From Paenibacillus sabuli (GTDB taxonomy: Bacteria; Bacillota; Bacilli; Paenibacillales; Paenibacillaceae), in NCBI RefSeq assembly GCF_014705605.1, contig NZ_JACXIZ010000011.1, forward strand, positions 124,001-188,000: a DNA stretch of 64,000 bases, written 5' to 3'. The notes beneath the pieces were generated by a model that was given only the letters and a program-made list of their open reading frames with translations, ran no database searches and had not been told where the DNA came from. A program made the position numbers and the translations under genes. Shown in pieces: positions 1-7,681 of this stretch. Every line of letters starts with the position of its first letter. The first letter of the stretch is position 1.

Positions 1-913
1 ATCGCTTCACCCACCTTCGTTCGGCAGCGGCACGCTCCGCCGCCTCGATCATGTGCACCGTCTCGGCTGCCTGAGCAGCCGTGCATACACCTCTGCCGCC
101 GCGCAGCATCGCGCGATGCTGCGCGGCGTACGTGCCCTCCATCGTGCCCGTCCCCCCGCAGTTGATCGTCGCGTCACGGTCGATCTGCAGCTCGCCCCGA
201 ATGAGATCGAGCGCATACGTATGCGCCTCGGTATGCACGAGGAGGAACCGTCTGGCGCGGCGATCGAGGTAATTCAAGTGCAGCTGCAGCAGCGGACAGC
301 GCGCAGTCTCCGCCATCAAGCCGTACACATCGTCGCTGTCGATCTCCAGCCCGCTGTAGTGTCCGCCACGCGCCGTCAGGGCGCGCCATGGCCCGAATAG
401 CCAGCATGCATAATCCAGCTCGTGGCTCAGATCGCGCAGCACGCCTCCGCCCTGCGCACGGGAGGCAGAATAGCACGTGCGGTAATCGCGCTCTCGCCAG
501 TGCGGCAAGTGTTGCCCGACATAGAGCGTCGCAGTCAGCACCCGCTGATGCCGCAGCCTCCAGCGCAGCTGCCGCAGCAGCGGGTGGAACCGCAAGTTGT
601 AGCCCACGTGTACTCCCTCCAACTGCTCGGGAGGCAGCTCCCCCGGCTGTGCGAACAGCGGCTTCTCGACCAGGACCGGGCCGTCGTATCCGGCCTCGCG
701 CAGCTCCCGCAGCGCCGATCCATGCGCGCTTGTAGGCGTCGCCACTACCGCATACGCCGGGGCCCAGTAGCGCATCGCCGCGCCGATATTGCCGTATACG
801 CCGGGCGTGCCGGCTTGGCTTCGGCTCACCGCCGCTACGTCGCAGCCTATACGAGCGAGTATACGGGCATGTCGCCGACCGATTGAGCCCAGCCCGATCA
901 CAAGGGCGCGCAT
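1..913 (-). CDS. Gfo/Idh/MocA-family NAD(P)-dependent oxidoreductase, 3' end cut by the window
   Basis: Reading leftward from an ATG at 913, the protein begins with a Rossmann nucleotide-binding loop (GLGSIGRRH, residues about 6-14). It continues with the family's VEKPL motif near residue 85 and a substrate-binding half with an HELDYA segment. The frame stays open to position 1, so the C-terminus lies outside the window. It overlaps the upstream nucleotidyltransferase gene by 16 bp, so the two are probably translated from one mRNA. In Campylobacter the equivalent pair (PtmE and PtmF) belongs to the legionaminic-acid branch of flagellin glycosylation. The exact substrate here is inferred from context only. 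Confidence 0.85.
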   Translation of the reverse strand, partial: MRALVIGLGSIGRRHARILARIGCDVAAVSRSQAGTPGVYGNIGAAMRYWAPAYAVVATPTSAHGSALRELREAGYDGPVLVEKPLFAQPGELPPEQLEGVHVGYNLRFHPLLRQLRWRLRHQRVLTATLYVGQHLPHWRERDYRTCYSASRAQGGGVLRDLSHELDYACWLFGPWRALTARGGHYSGLEIDSDDVYGLMAETARCPLLQLHLNYLDRRARRFLLVHTEAHTYALDLIRGELQIDRDATINCGGTGTMEGTYAAQHRAMLRGGRGVCTAAQAAETVHMIEAAERAAAERRWVKR

Positions 914-1851
914 GACGCGCACTCCCGACCGTCGCCATATGCTTGGCGTGCCCGCTCATAGTCTTCGATACGCCCGATATCGTGCCAATGCTCGCGGATC
1001 GGATAGACAGCCGGCTGCCGATGTCGCGCCGTCAAGCGTTCCAGCACTTCGGGCATATCGAGTCGGCGGTCGCGGCCGAGCCCTGCCAGTATTTCGCGCT
1101 CCAGCACGTAGATTCCGGCACTGATGTCCGCGCGCACGAGCGGCTTTTCGCGCATCCCCTCATATTGCCCTTCGCGCAGCGTCACGACGCCGTACGGCAC
1201 CTGGTGCCGGTATTCCGCCACTGCGACCGTTGCACCGCGTCCGCAGCGCGCATGATAGTCGAGCAGACGATCATAGCGGAGGTCGGTGAGCAGATCGCCG
1301 TTGATGACCAGCACCGGTCCGGGCGCGTCTTCGGGCAGCAGCGTGAGCGCCCCGGCGGTGCCGAGCGGACGGCCCTCGCGCACATACCGAATTCGCAACC
1401 CCCAGCGTTCGCCGGAGCCGAAGTAGCGCTCGATCATCTCGGCCTTGTAATGGACGGCGATATAGCAGGTACGCAAGCCGGCGGCGCTCAGTCGCACCAG
1501 CGTATGCTCCAGCAACGGTCGATCTCCGACCGGCAGCATCGGCTTCGGGCAACGGTCCGTCAGCGGCGCCAGGCGACTCCCGCGCCCGCCTGCCATGAGC
1601 AAGACTGTCGCTTCAGCGGTAGACGGCGCCGGCAAGGGCTCGACCGCGCAGCTCGGAATCCGTCCGACGGCCACTTCGGAGCCGTGCCCGCTCAGCAACG
1701 CTCGCCGAAGGTCGTAATCGGTCAGCAGCGCCGGGGCCTCTCCATTGGCAGATTCCACTTGCAAGCCGGCCGCCGACGAACGATTCAGCACTTCGATCGC
1801 TTGGCCGATCGGCGTCAGCCGAGACAATACGGGCCAGTCATCCCCATTCAT
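898..1851 (-). CDS. CBS-containing sugar-1-phosphate nucleotidyltransferase (PtmE-like)
   Basis: The protein has a short N-terminal CBS-like segment (TDYDLRRALL near residue 50). A nucleotidyltransferase domain follows with the nucleotide-binding loop MAGGRGSRLAPLTDRCPKP near residue 90, then VINGDLL and the C-terminal HWHDIGRIEDYERA motif. This is the layout of PtmE-type enzymes that activate a sugar-1-phosphate for nonulosonic-acid or related glycan synthesis. PtmE homologues normally carry two CBS motifs; here only one fits before the catalytic domain, so the regulatory part looks shortened. The ATG at 1851 is chosen because AAAGGAG lies at the right spacing; an upstream in-frame ATG at 1869 lies in the ribosome-site region. 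It sits downstream of an Ena subunit gene and overlaps the oxidoreductase gene. Confidence 0.85.
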   Translation of the reverse strand: MNGDDWPVLSRLTPIGQAIEVLNRSSAAGLQVESANGEAPALLTDYDLRRALLSGHGSEVAVGRIPSCAVEPLPAPSTAEATVLLMAGGRGSRLAPLTDRCPKPMLPVGDRPLLEHTLVRLSAAGLRTCYIAVHYKAEMIERYFGSGERWGLRIRYVREGRPLGTAGALTLLPEDAPGPVLVINGDLLTDLRYDRLLDYHARCGRGATVAVAEYRHQVPYGVVTLREGQYEGMREKPLVRADISAGIYVLEREILAGLGRDRRLDMPEVLERLTARHRQPAVYPIREHWHDIGRIEDYERARQAYGDGRECASCAPL

Positions 1852-1929
1852 TTCGTCCTCTCCTTTCATGAAGCGAGCCGCCCCGCGCCAGCCGCGAATC
1901 GCGGACGGCGCGGGGCGGCTCAGGGACGT

Positions 1930-2277
1930 CTAGACGGCAGGCCGGAAAAATTCAGTCATGCACAGGTTCGTGATGCCTGCAGCCGACGAGGTCGGCGTCG
2001 CGCTGATCGTGGTGAACCCGCCAACGGTGAAGGCGCGCGATTGGCCGGGCGCGATGGCGCTGAGCGTGGCGACGACCGCACTGCCGCGATAGAAGGTAAC
2101 ATCCAGCACAGCAGTGGTAATTGAATCGTTGCTAATTACACCAGAAGCGGCGATCGAAGTCGGGTTGGGCCCGAACAGCGTGCTGCCCGTGCTGCTCACC
2201 GGAAAGGTTTGCTGGGGTAAACAAACACTGACAAGCGGCTTTTGGCAGCATGAGCTAGTGGAAGACGAACAACTCAT
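1930..2277 (-). CDS. S-Ena (DUF3992) endospore appendage subunit
   Basis: This 115-residue protein has the layout of Bacillus cereus Ena1A/Ena1B pilins. A Cys-rich N-terminal connector (MSC, then SSCC) is followed by a beta-rich domain with ASGV, VTFYRGS, an AFTVGGFTTI strand and a C-terminal LCMTEF strand. These match YASGY, IVFYSGG, SFTVRRFDTVTI and FCMTI in Ena1B as I remember that sequence. Ena subunits polymerise by strand exchange, and disulphides from the Cys connector join neighbouring subunits, making very stable fibres on spores. AAGGAGG lies 10 nt before the ATG. The gene lies between a Maf glycosyltransferase gene and a sugar nucleotidyltransferase gene, an unexpected place for it. 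Alignment was by eye. Confidence 0.8.
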   Translation of the reverse strand: MSCSSSTSSCCQKPLVSVCLPQQTFPVSSTGSTLFGPNPTSIAASGVISNDSITTAVLDVTFYRGSAVVATLSAIAPGQSRAFTVGGFTTISATPTSSAAGITNLCMTEFFRPAV

Positions 2278-2309
2278 GGATCAAACTCCTCCTTATGCAT
2301 GGGGTACTA

Positions 2310-2318
2310 TAAGCTATG
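2310..2318 (-). promoter_or_regulatory. Possible sporulation-sigma -10 element upstream of the Ena gene
   Basis: On the minus strand this reads CATAGCTTA, matching the sigma-K -10 pattern CATAnnnTA. It would place the start of transcription about 25 nt before the Ena ribosome site and ATG. No convincing -35 (AC) sits at the normal spacing, so this is weak support. The other Ena gene has a similar element (5585-5593). Confidence 0.3.
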
Positions 2319-2356
2319 AACAAGAAGGGGTGCCCAATATGGACAGTTTTCCATTT

Positions 2357-4267
2357 TTATTCATTTGTGCGTTTGCCCTGCTTCTCCAATCGAAGGAGCG
2401 CGGCCTCGAATTGGCGCTGCATCAGCGCCAGGACACGTTGCAAGCGAGCGAACAGCTGCTCATGCAGCCGCACGTCCTCCTCCACGGCAGTCAGCGTGTC
2501 GAGCGCGGCCGAGCGGCCGAGCCGCCGCAAATAGCTATAGACAAGCGGCTGAATATAAATGGACACATGCGGGTCGTCCGTGTAGCGCCGGAAGCGCTCG
2601 CCCAGCTCGGAGAAGCGTTCGCCCAGCCAGCCCGGCAGCGCGGGACCGGGATGAGACCGGTGCAGCCGGCACGCTTCCAAAAGAAAGCCGCAGCGCGCCA
2701 GATCAGCCCGGCATTCCGACTGCAACTCGCCCGTCTTGCGAACCAAATGAGCGAGCGCAGAGCCCAGACGCGCTGCTGTCTTTTCCCAGGGAACAGGTGC
2801 GCGGCGATACGCGAGCAGCTCGCTCAGGCGCGGCACCGGATGCGCACGCGGGACATGGTCGAGCGCATCCGCCAGCGTCATCACCTTGGTCCCCTCAATA
2901 TGCGCTCCGCCCTCTGTCGCGTTGATGAAGGAGACACCGGGATGCCTGCCGATCTGATGCTCGAACCAGGTCTTGAAGTCCAGCCACAGCCGCGTGGTCC
3001 GAACCGGGCGGCCAGCGCTCCCCATGACCGTCAAGGGCGGCTCGGAGCGGAGCCGCTGCACCTGCTCCGCAAGCACGCTGGTGGCATACAGCGACGCATC
3101 GCTGTGCGTCGTGCGGCCATCATCGGCGAAGGCGAGATCCTGACCGACAAAAATGATCGGGTCGGCGCCGCAATACAACGCCAGCTCAAAGGCAAGATGG
3201 GCCGAGGACATGCCGCCCTGCAAGCCTGCCGAGGCCGGCTCGAGCGCCTCGCGCAGCCAGGCCGTCGACGATTCGCCGATTCGAAAAACCGGTAGCCAGG
3301 GCCCCGGCATTGAAGCCGGAATACGCGGATCGAGCGAACTCAGTCCGACCAGCGCTACGCCTTCGGGCAGCGTCGCAGGGGCGAAATGGTAGTGATAAAC
3401 ATCAGGAGAGCGCTCGGTCACGCAGATCGCATGCGGCTTGACGCCTCGTTTGAGACAGGGCAGCAGCGCCGATTCGGCCGTCAGGATCAGCGCGTGGCGA
3501 TCCATGCCAGCGAGCCGATCGAGATTGCGATCCAGCGAGGGGCCGCTCGCCACGACAAAAGCCGGCATGCCGGCGTACACGCCTTTCAGCTCGGACAACG
3601 GCATACTTTCTTGGATGGAACGCGCGTTATCGAGTGAATTATGCAGCCCGAACAGCGTATCATGCACCGAATTGCCAATCGATTGGGTTAGCATCGTCAG
3701 TCGATCCAGCAGCCATTCATGCAGCTTGAGGTAGAAGGCCTTGTCGACGCGATGCGCCGGCGGCGTGAAATGGACGGCAAGCCGGGTGCAATGCAGCAGC
3801 ACCTCCCCGCCGAGCGCATCGCCGATCCGCTCGAGCATCTGAGCGTGGTCGCCGATGACCCATCGCACCGAAGGATCCGCCAGCAGCGGGGACAGATCGA
3901 CACCATCCAGCAGCGCGCGAAACAAGGCCGGCCGACGCTCGAAAATAATCGTTAGCGTATCCGGCTTTTTGCGCGCCTGGTACGCGAGCAGCGGATAGCC
4001 GGAGCCGCAGCCATAGATAAAGCAGAGCCGAACGTTGTCCACCTCCAGCGTTCGCGCCCAGTCGGCTGCTTCTCCGAGCGGATCGATCAAGCTGGCCGTC
4101 GGTAGCACATGACCTCCGGTTCGGACAGCCGACACGACCGAGCCGTCCGCGGCGTTCAGCATTTCAATCTCACCGGTAGCGTCGCCTGGCACCGGCGTCT
4201 CGACATCGGCTAACAGATAGGCGGGCAACGCAGCCAGGTTGCGCTGCCGGATGTCCTCATTGCGCAT
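2357..4267 (-). CDS. Maf-type (DUF115) protein glycosyltransferase
   Basis: This 636-residue protein carries the DUF115 core of motility-associated factor (Maf) proteins. VASGPSLDRNLDRL near residue 250 is followed by ALILTAESALLPCLKRGVKP and later GADPIIFVGQDLAFADDG, all characteristic of the family. Characterised Maf proteins transfer pseudaminic or legionaminic acid onto Ser/Thr of flagellins in the cytoplasm before export. The start at 4267 has AAGGTG upstream and overlaps the preceding small gene by 11 bp. No flagellin, fliS or fliD gene is visible near it. Its operon partners here are Ena-type proteins, so the acceptor may be an appendage subunit. A flagellin outside the window remains possible. 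Confidence 0.85.
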   Translation of the reverse strand: MRNEDIRQRNLAALPAYLLADVETPVPGDATGEIEMLNAADGSVVSAVRTGGHVLPTASLIDPLGEAADWARTLEVDNVRLCFIYGCGSGYPLLAYQARKKPDTLTIIFERRPALFRALLDGVDLSPLLADPSVRWVIGDHAQMLERIGDALGGEVLLHCTRLAVHFTPPAHRVDKAFYLKLHEWLLDRLTMLTQSIGNSVHDTLFGLHNSLDNARSIQESMPLSELKGVYAGMPAFVVASGPSLDRNLDRLAGMDRHALILTAESALLPCLKRGVKPHAICVTERSPDVYHYHFAPATLPEGVALVGLSSLDPRIPASMPGPWLPVFRIGESSTAWLREALEPASAGLQGGMSSAHLAFELALYCGADPIIFVGQDLAFADDGRTTHSDASLYATSVLAEQVQRLRSEPPLTVMGSAGRPVRTTRLWLDFKTWFEHQIGRHPGVSFINATEGGAHIEGTKVMTLADALDHVPRAHPVPRLSELLAYRRAPVPWEKTAARLGSALAHLVRKTGELQSECRADLARCGFLLEACRLHRSHPGPALPGWLGERFSELGERFRRYTDDPHVSIYIQPLVYSYLRRLGRSAALDTLTAVEEDVRLHEQLFARLQRVLALMQRQFEAALLRLEKQGKRTNE

Positions 4268-4577
4268 CGGCGTCACCTTGCCGGTCAGTCTCGGCTTGGC
4301 GCAAAAGCGGCAGTAGCCGGATGTCCAATTCATCGGCGGCGCGCTCCCAATCGCCGCGGCGCTGCAGCACGGCAATCCGCAAAATACAGCCGCGCGTTGC
4401 CGACAGCCAGCCGCGCTGCTCGGCTGCCAAAAACGTCTCCCCTTGCAGCTGCACCAGCCAATGCACAATCCCTTGCTGCAGCATTGCCAATGCCCGGCTG
4501 TCGTCGCCGCGCCGCCAGGCCAGGCACGCTGCCTCGATGTGCCGGATTACGTCATCCCGCTTATTCGTAACAGTCAT
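4257..4577 (-). CDS. Small helical protein of the Maf/Ena operon
   Basis: This 106-residue protein starts at an ATG preceded by AGGAGGGG. It overlaps the gene before it by 17 bp and the Maf gene after it by 11 bp, so all three are probably translationally coupled. The sequence is mostly amphipathic helix (segments RHIEAACLAWRRGD and WERAADELDIRLLPLL), without a signal peptide or membrane segment. I do not recognise the family. Position and size would suit an accessory or chaperone for the glycosyltransferase or its acceptor, but that is inference. Confidence 0.7.
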   Translation of the reverse strand: MTVTNKRDDVIRHIEAACLAWRRGDDSRALAMLQQGIVHWLVQLQGETFLAAEQRGWLSATRGCILRIAVLQRRGDWERAADELDIRLLPLLRQAETDRQGDADAQ

Positions 4578-4821
4578 AATTCCCCTCCTGCAACCGTCTG
4601 AGCAGCAGCGCGGCGCCAATCTCCTCGAACCAGTCGGCCTTGACAATCGCACTCTCGCCGATAAAAGCGCTCGTCTGGGCTAGTCGGCTCACTGCAGCAT
4701 GCATCCGCTGCTCTTCCTCTAGTGTGAACCGTGCTGCGTCCGCTTGCGACACCGCCGCATACCACAGCTCCAGCGCGCGTTGCAGGCGCGCCTTGCACGG
4801 ATCGCTTGTCGCCTCGTCCAT
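4561..4821 (-). CDS. Small helical protein of the Maf/Ena operon
   Basis: This 86-residue, mainly helical protein starts at an ATG 8 nt after AGGAGG; a GTG one codon earlier is also possible. It has no signal peptide, Cys cluster or membrane segment. The size and helix pattern vaguely resemble FliT-like chaperones, but I see no diagnostic motif. It is the first of a tightly overlapping trio ending with the Maf gene, starting 40 bp after the possible appendage gene. Confidence 0.65.
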   Translation of the reverse strand: MDEATSDPCKARLQRALELWYAAVSQADAARFTLEEEQRMHAAVSRLAQTSAFIGESAIVKADWFEEIGAALLLRRLQEGNYDCYE

Positions 4822-4861
4822 CACACATTCCTCCTGACTCTCCTCAATCTCGCGCAGACCT

Positions 4862-5227
4862 TCAGAGCTCGCGGCGCAGTTGAATCTGATAGGTGCCCCG
4901 TCCTATACCGCCTTCTCCAGTGCAGCGTATTCGCAACACCTGCAGACCCTGGACATCATAGCTGATTTGTTGACCTTGATTGACCGTACCTGTGAGCAGG
5001 CTGCCGTCGGCCATGACCAGCTCAATCTGCATGCTGCAGGCCGAGTCATTGCCTACTAGCACCAATGCCGCATCCGGCGGGATCGCAGCTCGATAATATA
5101 TGGTCTCCGTCCCGTCGCACGGCTGGAAGATGCGCCCCTGCGCTTCATCGGTCGCATAGCAGCGCTCCCGCACCGAATGGGCCGGCGCACATCGTACGAC
5201 GACCGGGAACGGGCGGGGCAGGGACAT
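4862..5227 (-). CDS. Beta-rich, Cys-containing protein, possible third Ena-like appendage component
   Basis: From an ATG at 5227 the protein has about 121 residues. A Cys-containing N-terminus (VVVRCAPAH, RERCYATDE, QPCDG) leads into alternating hydrophobic strands ending in GTYQIQLRREL. The segment GQQISYDVQGLQVLRI resembles the penultimate strand of DUF3992 proteins, but the match is weaker than for the genes at 1930 and 5642. The start is unclear: no good ribosome site precedes 5227. A strong GGAGG followed by ATG at 5288 opens a different frame (MPTMPTQDEQ...) that stops at 5145, which hints at a frameshift near the N-terminus or a separate short upstream ORF. It is the first gene of the minus-strand operon. 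Confidence 0.55.
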   Translation of the reverse strand: MSLPRPFPVVVRCAPAHSVRERCYATDEAQGRIFQPCDGTETIYYRAAIPPDAALVLVGNDSACSMQIELVMADGSLLTGTVNQGQQISYDVQGLQVLRIRCTGEGGIGRGTYQIQLRREL

Positions 5228-5584
5228 GATCCGGCGGTTGCCGCAGCGCTTCGCGCGCTTGTTCATCCTGCGTCGGCATCGTCGGCATATTCGTCCTCCA
5301 ACTACGATACAGCTACACACAGACAGAGCCGTTTTCTTTACGCGGCTTCGCTTTTGGCGCCTGCAGCAAGCGGACTTTGCACAGCTCCGCCGATGACGCG
5401 GCCTTTTTCGTCGTCGTCGCAGCCGGGCGTCAGCACATCGTCGTTTGCTCATCCTTCCAGCTCCCTATCGACATCTCTACTCCAAGTGTATGGGTGCACC
5501 GGGCGTTTTGCCGTGGTCATCCGCTGATTTTCTGCATAATCGGGCTCCTGCCCGCTTTGGCGGGTGCGCCTCTCCGTGCAGGCG

Positions 5585-5593
5585 CATATCGTA
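5585..5593 (+). promoter_or_regulatory. Possible sporulation-sigma -10 element upstream of the divergent Ena gene
   Basis: CATATCGTA fits the sigma-K -10 pattern CATAnnnTA and lies about 50 nt before the start codon at 5642. No clear -35 partner is seen. It matters mainly because the other Ena gene has a comparable element. Confidence 0.3.
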
Positions 5594-5641
5594 TAGCAAT
5601 GTTTGGATAAGAGAAGCGTATTCTACGGGGAGGTGGCAGCT

Positions 5642-6013
5642 TTGTCATGCCATACGACAATGTCCGCACGCCATGAGGCGCATTTATCGCCGGTCCAGTG
5701 CGTGCAATCGGATTGGACCGCACTGCCAGATGCGCCCGGGCAGGGGAAGAGCGGTATTCTGCTTTATGCTGCGAACACGCTGGTCTACGGCTCCGGCATG
5801 CTTGCCTGCGAACCGGTCGCCGCAAGCGGAGCGGCGGTGCGCGTCAGCTTTCGCTTTCGCGAATTTTTGGTCATGGAACTGATGGTCAGGAGCGGTGATT
5901 CCGTCGCATTTACAGTAGTCGGGATTGACAGCATACGCCTCGAGACGGCAGCGGAACATACCATGAGCGGCCATTTTTCTTTTTTTCCGCACTATAGCAG
6001 CTCGCAAAACTGA
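5642..6013 (+). CDS. S-Ena (DUF3992) endospore appendage subunit
   Basis: Starting at TTG 5642, eight nt after GGGGAGG, the protein begins MSC like known Ena pilins and has 123 residues. CVQSDWTA, ILLYAANTLVYGSGML and VAFTVVGIDSIRL line up with CIDWTA, IIYADNISQDIYASGYL and ASFTVRRFDTVTIL of Bacillus cereus Ena1B as I remember it. An in-frame upstream TTG at 5603 would add 13 residues but has no ribosome site. The C-terminal strand lacks the Cys found in Ena1B (FSFFPHY in place of FCMTIRY), so its cross-linking would differ. The gene diverges from the minus-strand operon holding Maf and the other Ena gene. Its TGA overlaps the next ATG (TGATG). Confidence 0.78.
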   Translation: MSCHTTMSARHEAHLSPVQCVQSDWTALPDAPGQGKSGILLYAANTLVYGSGMLACEPVAASGAAVRVSFRFREFLVMELMVRSGDSVAFTVVGIDSIRLETAAEHTMSGHFSFFPHYSSSQN

Positions 6014-6580
6014 TGCTGTCTAGTCTGGACAAGCCGCCGCGGCAATTTGGTGAGACGTTTCGGGTACGGATGCGTAAGCAAAACCGGGTCAATCGCGCCA
6101 TCCCCGAGCGCGTGCACCAGGGCGTGACGACGGCTGTAAAAGGCATGGTGCCTCGGCTTGGCTGATTTCCCGCTTTTGCTCGGCATCAAAATGAAATTTT
6201 TGTTCAAGCTGGCGCATGTGTACGGCTACCGTTCATCACGGCTGCAAGAGCGCATGTTCATTCTGCATGTCTTCCAGCTCGCCTTCTCCGGTGCGGACAA
6301 ACGCCCCGCCCTGCTCGACACAATCAAGCGATGGCCAGCCTCGTCCGACGCCGAGGAATCGGAGCCCTCGCCCGCTGCGATTGACTGGCGGCAGCTCCAG
6401 CAGGAATACCGCGACACGATTGACTTGCGCAAAATGCTGCAGCTCCTGCCGGGGATCGGCGCGGTCGTCGGCGCCTGGGCCAACTACGGCCTGCTGGAGG
6501 AATTGGGCGAGGTCGGCATGAACTGCTACCGGCTGCGCTGGCTCCGGTCCAATTCCGCGGCAAAAGAGCCCGAGGCGTAA
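6013..6580 (+). pseudogene. EcsC-family gene with internal deletion and frameshift
   Basis: From the ATG at 6013, overlapping the Ena stop codon, about 50 codons match the EcsC N-terminus (QNRVNRAIPERVHQGV). They run into a stop near 6165. One nucleotide out of register, the frame from about 6156 resumes with EcsC sequence from further along (ADFPLLLGIKMKFLF, then LLPGIGAVVGAWANY) and ends at 6580. Roughly 40 residues normally found between these parts are missing. The likely cause is a deletion of 100-150 bp near 6150-6160 that also broke the frame. A TTG at 6158 could start the second part, but it has no ribosome site. EcsC proteins are membrane-associated accessories of an ABC transporter in Bacillus. 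Confidence 0.65.
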
Positions 6581-6593
6581 GCCCCGGGCTCTT
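6564..6593. terminator. Hairpin terminator between converging genes
   Basis: AAGAGCCCG and CGGGCTCTT form a 9-bp stem with a 12-nt loop. The stop codon of the ecsC remnant lies inside it. It separates convergent transcription of ecsC and the ribokinase gene. Confidence 0.7.
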
Positions 6594-6638
6594 GATTGTG
6601 CGTGCAGGCCGGTCCATCCGGTCCTGACGCGGCGGGCG

Positions 6639-7547
6639 CTACGCCAGCCCCGCCTCCTCGCCGGTGGGCATACCGCCTTGCGCGCCAAAGCGCCGTACCG
6701 ACAGCGACGCACAGCGGATCGCCAGCTCTACGGCCGCAGCGAGCGACGTGCCGCTGCCGAGCGCATACGCGAGCGCCGCATTGAACGTATCGCCAGCGCC
6801 GGTCGTGTCGACCACCTCGGTCGCCGGGGCGGGGACGGTCACGAGCCGCTCCTCCTCGAGATACGAGCAGCCATCTTTGCCTCGCGTGACGACGACCTTG
6901 CTGCCCAGCCTGCGCTCCCACTCCAGCATCGAAGTGCGCAGCGCCTCGTCGTCACGGACACGCGTCCCGCTCAGCAGCTCCCACTCCGATTCATTGGGCG
7001 TGATATAATCGGCCAGCCGGAGCAGATCCTCCGGGAGCGCCTGCGCGGGCGCCGGATTGAGAATAACCGTCGCATCGCCACCGCTGGCGAGGCCCATCGC
7101 CGTTCTTACCCCTTCCAGCGGAATCTCCAACTGCACGAGCAGCACGTCCGCCCGTTCCAGCACGCCGGCATGCCGGTTGACAGCGGCCCCGTCGCAGCGG
7201 CCGTTGGCGCCATCCACGACGATGATGCAGTTGTCCTCGGGCGTGCGCGTGATCGAGGCGATCCCCGACGGGACATCCTCCAGCACCGCGATCGCTTGGC
7301 TGTCGACGCCATTATGCGTCAGATTATCCAGCATCCGCACGCCAAAGTCGTCGTTCCCCACGCAGCCGATCATGGCGGCATGTGCGCCGAGTCTGGCGCA
7401 GCCGACGGCCTGATTGGCCCCCTTGCCTCCAGGGACCTGATCGATCGAGCTGCCCTGGATTGTCTCGCCGAGCTTGGGCTGGCGATCAGCCGACACCACC
7501 AGATCCATATTCAAGCTCCCCGCTATCGCAATGAACGGTCGTTTCAT
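6639..7547 (-). CDS. rbsK: Ribokinase (PfkB family)
   Basis: Phosphorylates D-ribose at O5 with ATP in the cytoplasm. The 302-residue protein shows N-terminal GSLNMDLV, the PfkB signature GGKGANQA near residue 41, an ITPNESE segment and the C-terminal signature DTTGAGDTFNAA with the catalytic Asp near residue 250. GGGGGAG lies 5 nt before the ATG. No ribose transporter or rbsD lies alongside, so it stands alone between converging and diverging genes. A related nucleoside or sugar kinase is possible, but the match to RbsK is good. Confidence 0.9.
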   Translation of the reverse strand: MKRPFIAIAGSLNMDLVVSADRQPKLGETIQGSSIDQVPGGKGANQAVGCARLGAHAAMIGCVGNDDFGVRMLDNLTHNGVDSQAIAVLEDVPSGIASITRTPEDNCIIVVDGANGRCDGAAVNRHAGVLERADVLLVQLEIPLEGVRTAMGLASGGDATVILNPAPAQALPEDLLRLADYITPNESEWELLSGTRVRDDEALRTSMLEWERRLGSKVVVTRGKDGCSYLEEERLVTVPAPATEVVDTTGAGDTFNAALAYALGSGTSLAAAVELAIRCASLSVRRFGAQGGMPTGEEAGLA

Positions 7548-7681
7548 TTGCTCTCCCCCTGCTTTCTCCTATTCTTTCTTTCATTGCTGGTCCATTTCTC
7601 ACCCAAATTATAGTATAATTCGATTAGAGACAACAGCATATTTTACCAAGCTTGACGAAGGACACAACTTGAGGTGAGCCC

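Noticed and set aside
174-959. 261-residue minus-strand frame rich in Arg, Ala and Gly
   Set aside because: It lies in another frame of the Gfo/Idh/MocA oxidoreductase gene, has no domain and shows the composition of GC-rich shadow frames.
5992-6207. 71-residue minus-strand frame
   Set aside because: Antisense to the ecsC remnant, without a ribosome site or motif.
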